NCBI RefSeq assembly: GCF_048270095.1
Contig: NZ_JBLWTL010000015.1
Coordinates: 1-64,000 of the forward strand
Reading direction: 5' to 3'
DNA length: 64,000 nt
From: Maricaulis sp048270095
GTDB taxonomy: Bacteria > Pseudomonadota > Alphaproteobacteria > Caulobacterales > Maricaulaceae
Shown here: piece by piece, positions 60,851 to 64,000 of the stretch
How positions within the stretch are numbered: position 1 is the first letter of the stretch
Layout: each line of letters starts with the position of its first letter
The notes under the pieces: model-generated
What the model saw: the letters and a program-made list of their open reading frames with translations, nothing else
What the model was told of the DNA's origin: nothing
Database searches by the model: none
Position numbers and translations under genes: made by a program

Positions 60851-63754
60851 ATGCGCGAGTTTAAACGAGTGGGCCGGGCATCGACGCGCGGTGCGTTGAT
60901 GGTCGGTGCAGCACTGTCTGCGATCATGTTGGCGAGCACAGCCGGTCTGGCGCAGGACGCAGCTGCGAATGCGGCCAGCCAGGACGATATGATTGTGGTC
61001 ACCGGTTCGCGCATTCGCCGGACCAATGCCACCACCGCGATACCAACGCAGATATTCACCACCAATGATATCCTGGAAGCCGGTACCGTTGACGTTGGCG
61101 AGCTGCTGGCCGAGATGCCGGGCGTGGACACCGACATGTCGCCGGAGAATTCCGAGCTCTCAATCCAGAATTCCGGTCTTTCGACGGTCAATCTGCGGGG
61201 CCTCGGTGCCGACCGTACGCTGGTCCTGATCAATGGCCGCCGTGCCGTATCCAATTCGGGCAATGGTGAGCGCATCAGCCTGCAGACCATCCCGGCCGGC
61301 TTCGTCGAATCGATCGAAGTCACGACGGGCGGTGCCTCAGCGATCTACGGGTCGGATGCGATCGCCGGCGTTGCCAACCTGATCCTCAAGACTGATTTCG
61401 ACGGCATGGAAGTGAATGCCCGCTACGGCTTTGCCGATGCCAGCGGCGAAGAGGAAACCACGATCGAACTGACGATGGGCCGCAATTTCGCCAATGGGCG
61501 CGGCAATATCATGTTCGGTGCCAGCTACGACACCGAGACAGCCATCTATGCCGATGAAACGCGCCCGGATTCGCTGCGCGTCGATGACTGGACCGGCGAT
61601 GGCGAGTTCAATGATATCTATTTGTCATCCTACGGTCCGGGCGGTCGCTTCGAGAGCGATGACGCGTGGAATACCGATGGCGTCTGGTATAATGACCAGT
61701 CGCTGGCACCGAATGATGGCCGCGACCCATCGGTCGGTCACGAGACCGACCTTGATGGCTATAATTTCCGCCCCGGGCGCACGCTCTCACCGGAAGTGAC
61801 TGCCTACACTGCGGCATTCTCCGCGCGCTACGAATTCGACAATGGTGTCGAAGCCTCCGCTGACTTCCTTTGGTCGCGTGTCGACAGCCTGTATGAAGGC
61901 TCGTATGAGACGGCAATCTACTCCACCGACGTAGGCCCCTTGGGCAGCACGTTCGATATCGGCCAGATGGCGAGCGACCACCCCTTCATTCCGCCAGCTG
62001 TCGAAGAGACCCGCTCGGGCACGGTCAGCTGGTATCGCCGTTTCAATGAAATCGGGCGCGAAACCCGTGACAATGAACGCACGACGGCGCGGACGGCCTT
62101 CAGCCTTGAGGGTGATCTCGGTGAATCCTGGCGCTGGCAGACCTTCGCCACCTATGGCCGCTTCGAACAGAACCAGATCCAGGGCAATAACCTCAACTAT
62201 CTCAACATCCATTACGCACTCGACATCGAGTCCAATGGCGCAGGTGGCTATCAGTGCGTTGATGCCGGTGCCCGGGCCGATGGTTGTGTGCCGCTCAATA
62301 TTTTCGGCGAAGGCTCGATCACGCCGGAAATGGCGGAATACATCCGTGTCGAAGGCCTGGTGAACCAGATTCGCGAGCAGACGGTGCTGGGCGGAGCGCT
62401 CGATGGCGACTTGTTTGAGATGCCGGCAGGCACGGTCTCTGCGGCCTTCGGGATGGAATGGCGCGAAGAGAGCCAGGACACCAATGTCGATGCCATCATT
62501 CTGCAAGAAACCACGAGTCTCTCCGTGGTGCCGGAGATCGAAGCCAGCTTCGACGTGGTCGAAGCGTTCGCCGAGCTGGAAATTCCCCTGCTCTCGAACG
62601 TCACAGCCCAGGTCGCCGCGCGTGTGGCGGACTATTCCACCATCGGCACGATCTATTCCTACAATGTCGGCGGCTATTGGGAGCCGACCGAAACCTTGCG
62701 CTTCCGCGGTCAGTACTCACGCTCGCAACGTGCGCCCACGATCACGGAAATCTTCTCCGCCCCGCGCCAGGATTCAGACTCCCTGCTGGATCCATGTGAT
62801 GGCTTGATGCCCAATGGCTCTGGGATCACACCGCCCGCTGGCAGCGATTTCAGCGCGGCGACCATCGCCGCCAATTGCTTGGCTGAAGCCGGGATCCAGG
62901 CCTTCTTCGCCGACCCGAACAATGCCGGCGACCCCTTCGAGTTCGATGGCTCGGTCAATGGCCCGAATGCCGGCAATCTGAATGTCCGCGAGGAAACGGC
63001 CGACACGTTCACGTTTGGCGCGGTGTGGGCTCCGAGCTTTGTCGACGATCTCTATATCATCGTGGATTACTACAATATCCGCGTTGAGGATGCGATCGGC
63101 TCGATCGAGACGCAAACCACGGTCGACCTGTGCTATGGTGCCGCCGATTTCCCGAATAATCGCTTCTGCGATGTCATCACGCGTGACGCGTCGGATGGCC
63201 GGGTGGTCGAGGTCATCAACCGCCAGGAAAACCTCAATGAACTGGTCTCCGAGGGCATTGATGTGTCGGTGATGTGGGATTTCGAGCTCGCCAGCCTTCC
63301 GGGTGAATTCGGTCTCGACCTGCGCTATTCGCGCTCGCTGGCCGATGAATTTGAGTTCGTTGGCGAGGCCGGTCAGCCGGTGCTCGAGGACTCCAATGGC
63401 TCGATGTATGACCCGACGCATGAAGCCCGCGCGCGCCTGTCGTGGAGCGAGGGTGGCTTCTACGCCTCCTATACGCTGCACTATGAATCTGGTGGCATCG
63501 ACGACCTCGATGTGGATCCGACGGATCCGCTCTATTTTGTGGCGGACGACCAGTTCCGCTCGAATGTGTATGCCCGCTACCGCTTCGACAATGCTCACCG
63601 GACGAGCGTCTATGCGGGTGTCTCCAACCTGTTCGACGATGCGGGCCCCTACATGCCGGGCAATTTCAACAGCGGGTCGAGCTCGAACATCAACTCGCCG
63701 CAGAACTCCCTCGTCGGGCGGCAGTTCTACTTTGGTGTCCGCAGCGAGTTCTGA
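60851..63754 (+). CDS. TonB-dependent receptor, paralogue without STN domain
   Basis: The 967-residue product has a signal peptide (residues 1-35), a TonB-box-like DDMIVVTGSR, a plug (LRGLGADRTLVLINGRRA, GGASAIYGSDAIAGVANL) and a barrel ending FGVRSEF. It is clearly paralogous to the receptor just upstream, sharing plug sequence and three Cys pairs (YQCVDAGARADGC, DPCDGL...AANC, DLCYGAA...RFC), but it starts directly at the plug. It should import the same or a related substrate without signalling. The 145-base gap before it contains AT-rich TTTTTGTAAAATTTT and a GCCGTC/GACGGC hairpin (60808-60824), so it may have its own promoter. Confidence 0.94.
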   Translation: MREFKRVGRASTRGALMVGAALSAIMLASTAGLAQDAAANAASQDDMIVVTGSRIRRTNATTAIPTQIFTTNDILEAGTVDVGELLAEMPGVDTDMSPENSELSIQNSGLSTVNLRGLGADRTLVLINGRRAVSNSGNGERISLQTIPAGFVESIEVTTGGASAIYGSDAIAGVANLILKTDFDGMEVNARYGFADASGEEETTIELTMGRNFANGRGNIMFGASYDTETAIYADETRPDSLRVDDWTGDGEFNDIYLSSYGPGGRFESDDAWNTDGVWYNDQSLAPNDGRDPSVGHETDLDGYNFRPGRTLSPEVTAYTAAFSARYEFDNGVEASADFLWSRVDSLYEGSYETAIYSTDVGPLGSTFDIGQMASDHPFIPPAVEETRSGTVSWYRRFNEIGRETRDNERTTARTAFSLEGDLGESWRWQTFATYGRFEQNQIQGNNLNYLNIHYALDIESNGAGGYQCVDAGARADGCVPLNIFGEGSITPEMAEYIRVEGLVNQIREQTVLGGALDGDLFEMPAGTVSAAFGMEWREESQDTNVDAIILQETTSLSVVPEIEASFDVVEAFAELEIPLLSNVTAQVAARVADYSTIGTIYSYNVGGYWEPTETLRFRGQYSRSQRAPTITEIFSAPRQDSDSLLDPCDGLMPNGSGITPPAGSDFSAATIAANCLAEAGIQAFFADPNNAGDPFEFDGSVNGPNAGNLNVREETADTFTFGAVWAPSFVDDLYIIVDYYNIRVEDAIGSIETQTTVDLCYGAADFPNNRFCDVITRDASDGRVVEVINRQENLNELVSEGIDVSVMWDFELASLPGEFGLDLRYSRSLADEFEFVGEAGQPVLEDSNGSMYDPTHEARARLSWSEGGFYASYTLHYESGGIDDLDVDPTDPLYFVADDQFRSNVYARYRFDNAHRTSVYAGVSNLFDDAGPYMPGNFNSGSSSNINSPQNSLVGRQFYFGVRSEF

Positions 63755-63783
63755 TCGCGCTGCATAGCCTTCCCTCCGATGCT

Positions 63784-63818
63784 GCCCGTCCTGTTCGCTT
63801 GCTGCGAACGGGGCGGGC
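63784..63818 (+). terminator. long hairpin after second TonB receptor
   Basis: GCCCGTCCTGTTCGC and GCGAACGGGGCGGGC form a 15-bp stem (two G-T pairs) around a TTGCT loop, 30 bases past the receptor stop. No T run follows directly, so termination may be partial. Confidence 0.6.
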
Positions 63819-63878
63819 GGATCCGGCCATCGCAGCCCGTCTGCGCCCCGGTTTTTCCTCATATCCCCGGAGTCTGAC

Positions 63879-64000
63879 ATGACCCGATCCACCGGTCTGG
63901 CCGCCCTGGTCATTGCGGTCTGGCTGAGCTGTGCCCTGTGCCCGGCCGGCCTCGCCCAAGTTGAAGACCTTCACGTTCTCGCCCTCAACCCGGCCCCTGC
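63879..64000 (+). CDS. start of an exported protein, cut by the window end
   Basis: The reading frame from the ATG at 63879 is open for 40 codons to the window edge. It starts MTRSTGLAAL, then a hydrophobic core and a site near PAGLAQ, a normal signal peptide. The mature part begins VEDLHVLALNPAP. Location after two receptors suggests a secreted enzyme or binding protein for the same substrate, but nothing in the visible part identifies it. Confidence 0.55.
   Translation, partial: MTRSTGLAALVIAVWLSCALCPAGLAQVEDLHVLALNPAP

Noticed and set aside
1..64000. CRISPR arrays, insertion sequences, prophage or plasmid genes
   Set aside because: I saw no regularly spaced repeats, transposase or integrase, capsid or replication genes on either strand.

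Overview
The window is a high-G+C bacterial chromosome segment with dense, mostly housekeeping gene content. It comes from an alphaproteobacterium, most likely of the Caulobacterales/Maricaulales kind (Maricaulis-like; inferred from gene content and order, not from a database search). Supporting signs are a CcrM-type GANTC adenine methyltransferase next to rnhB, mutY, dciA and smc; an F0 operon with both b and b' subunits and no F1 genes beside it; a split glycine decarboxylase (gcvPA/gcvPB) behind a tandem glycine riboswitch; the coxB-ctaD-ctaB-coxF-ctaG-coxC-DUF983-surf1 order; and several TonB-dependent receptors. I saw no tRNA, rRNA, CRISPR array, insertion sequence or prophage.

Layout. 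1-4,000: a minus-strand block of ubiD, a TetR regulator and an S41-like protease, followed by a second, diverged copy of only the ubiD 3' end. 4,100-9,730: a BLUF-like protein that lacks the flavin-site residues, a class C beta-lactamase-like hydrolase, a crotonase, a MarR regulator, a METTL20-like methyltransferase with ubiA, and divergent rsmE. 9,840-18,150: gshA, a POT peptide transporter, an aspartyl protease, a TonB-dependent receptor and tldD. 18,540-25,480: the aa3-type cytochrome c oxidase operon with its assembly factors, then a GNAT and an EAL phosphodiesterase. 26,620-37,500: yqgE, a Prx5-type peroxiredoxin, an SPFH/NfeD pair, a large hybrid histidine kinase, rnhA-DUF1801-ispH, and a lipoprotein with argS. 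37,680-42,430: glycine riboswitch and gcvT-H-PA-PB. 42,840-45,800: a small membrane protein and the F0 operon atpI-B-E-b'-b. 45,920-55,360: smc, two DsbA-like proteins, dciA, mutY, ccrM, rnhB and a membrane lipoprotein. 55,850-64,000: an ECF sigma factor, a FecR anti-sigma factor, an STN-bearing TonB receptor, a paralogous receptor without STN, and the start of a secreted protein.

How the parts work together. The cox block covers the core oxidase subunits plus heme O synthesis, copper insertion and SURF1. The atp block supplies the membrane half of ATP synthase. The gcv block cleaves glycine under glycine sensing. The ccrM leader carries CtrA-like half-sites and a tight group of CcrM target sites, which suggests cell-cycle and self-methylation control. 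The last 8 kb form a cell-surface signalling and uptake locus in which substrate binding at one receptor probably releases the sigma factor.

Most unusual features: the duplicated ubiD tail flanking the tetR/S41 block; the BLUF-like protein that has lost all four hallmark photochemical residues; the ccrM control region; and the paired STN-plus and STN-minus receptors, which share three conserved cysteine pairs.
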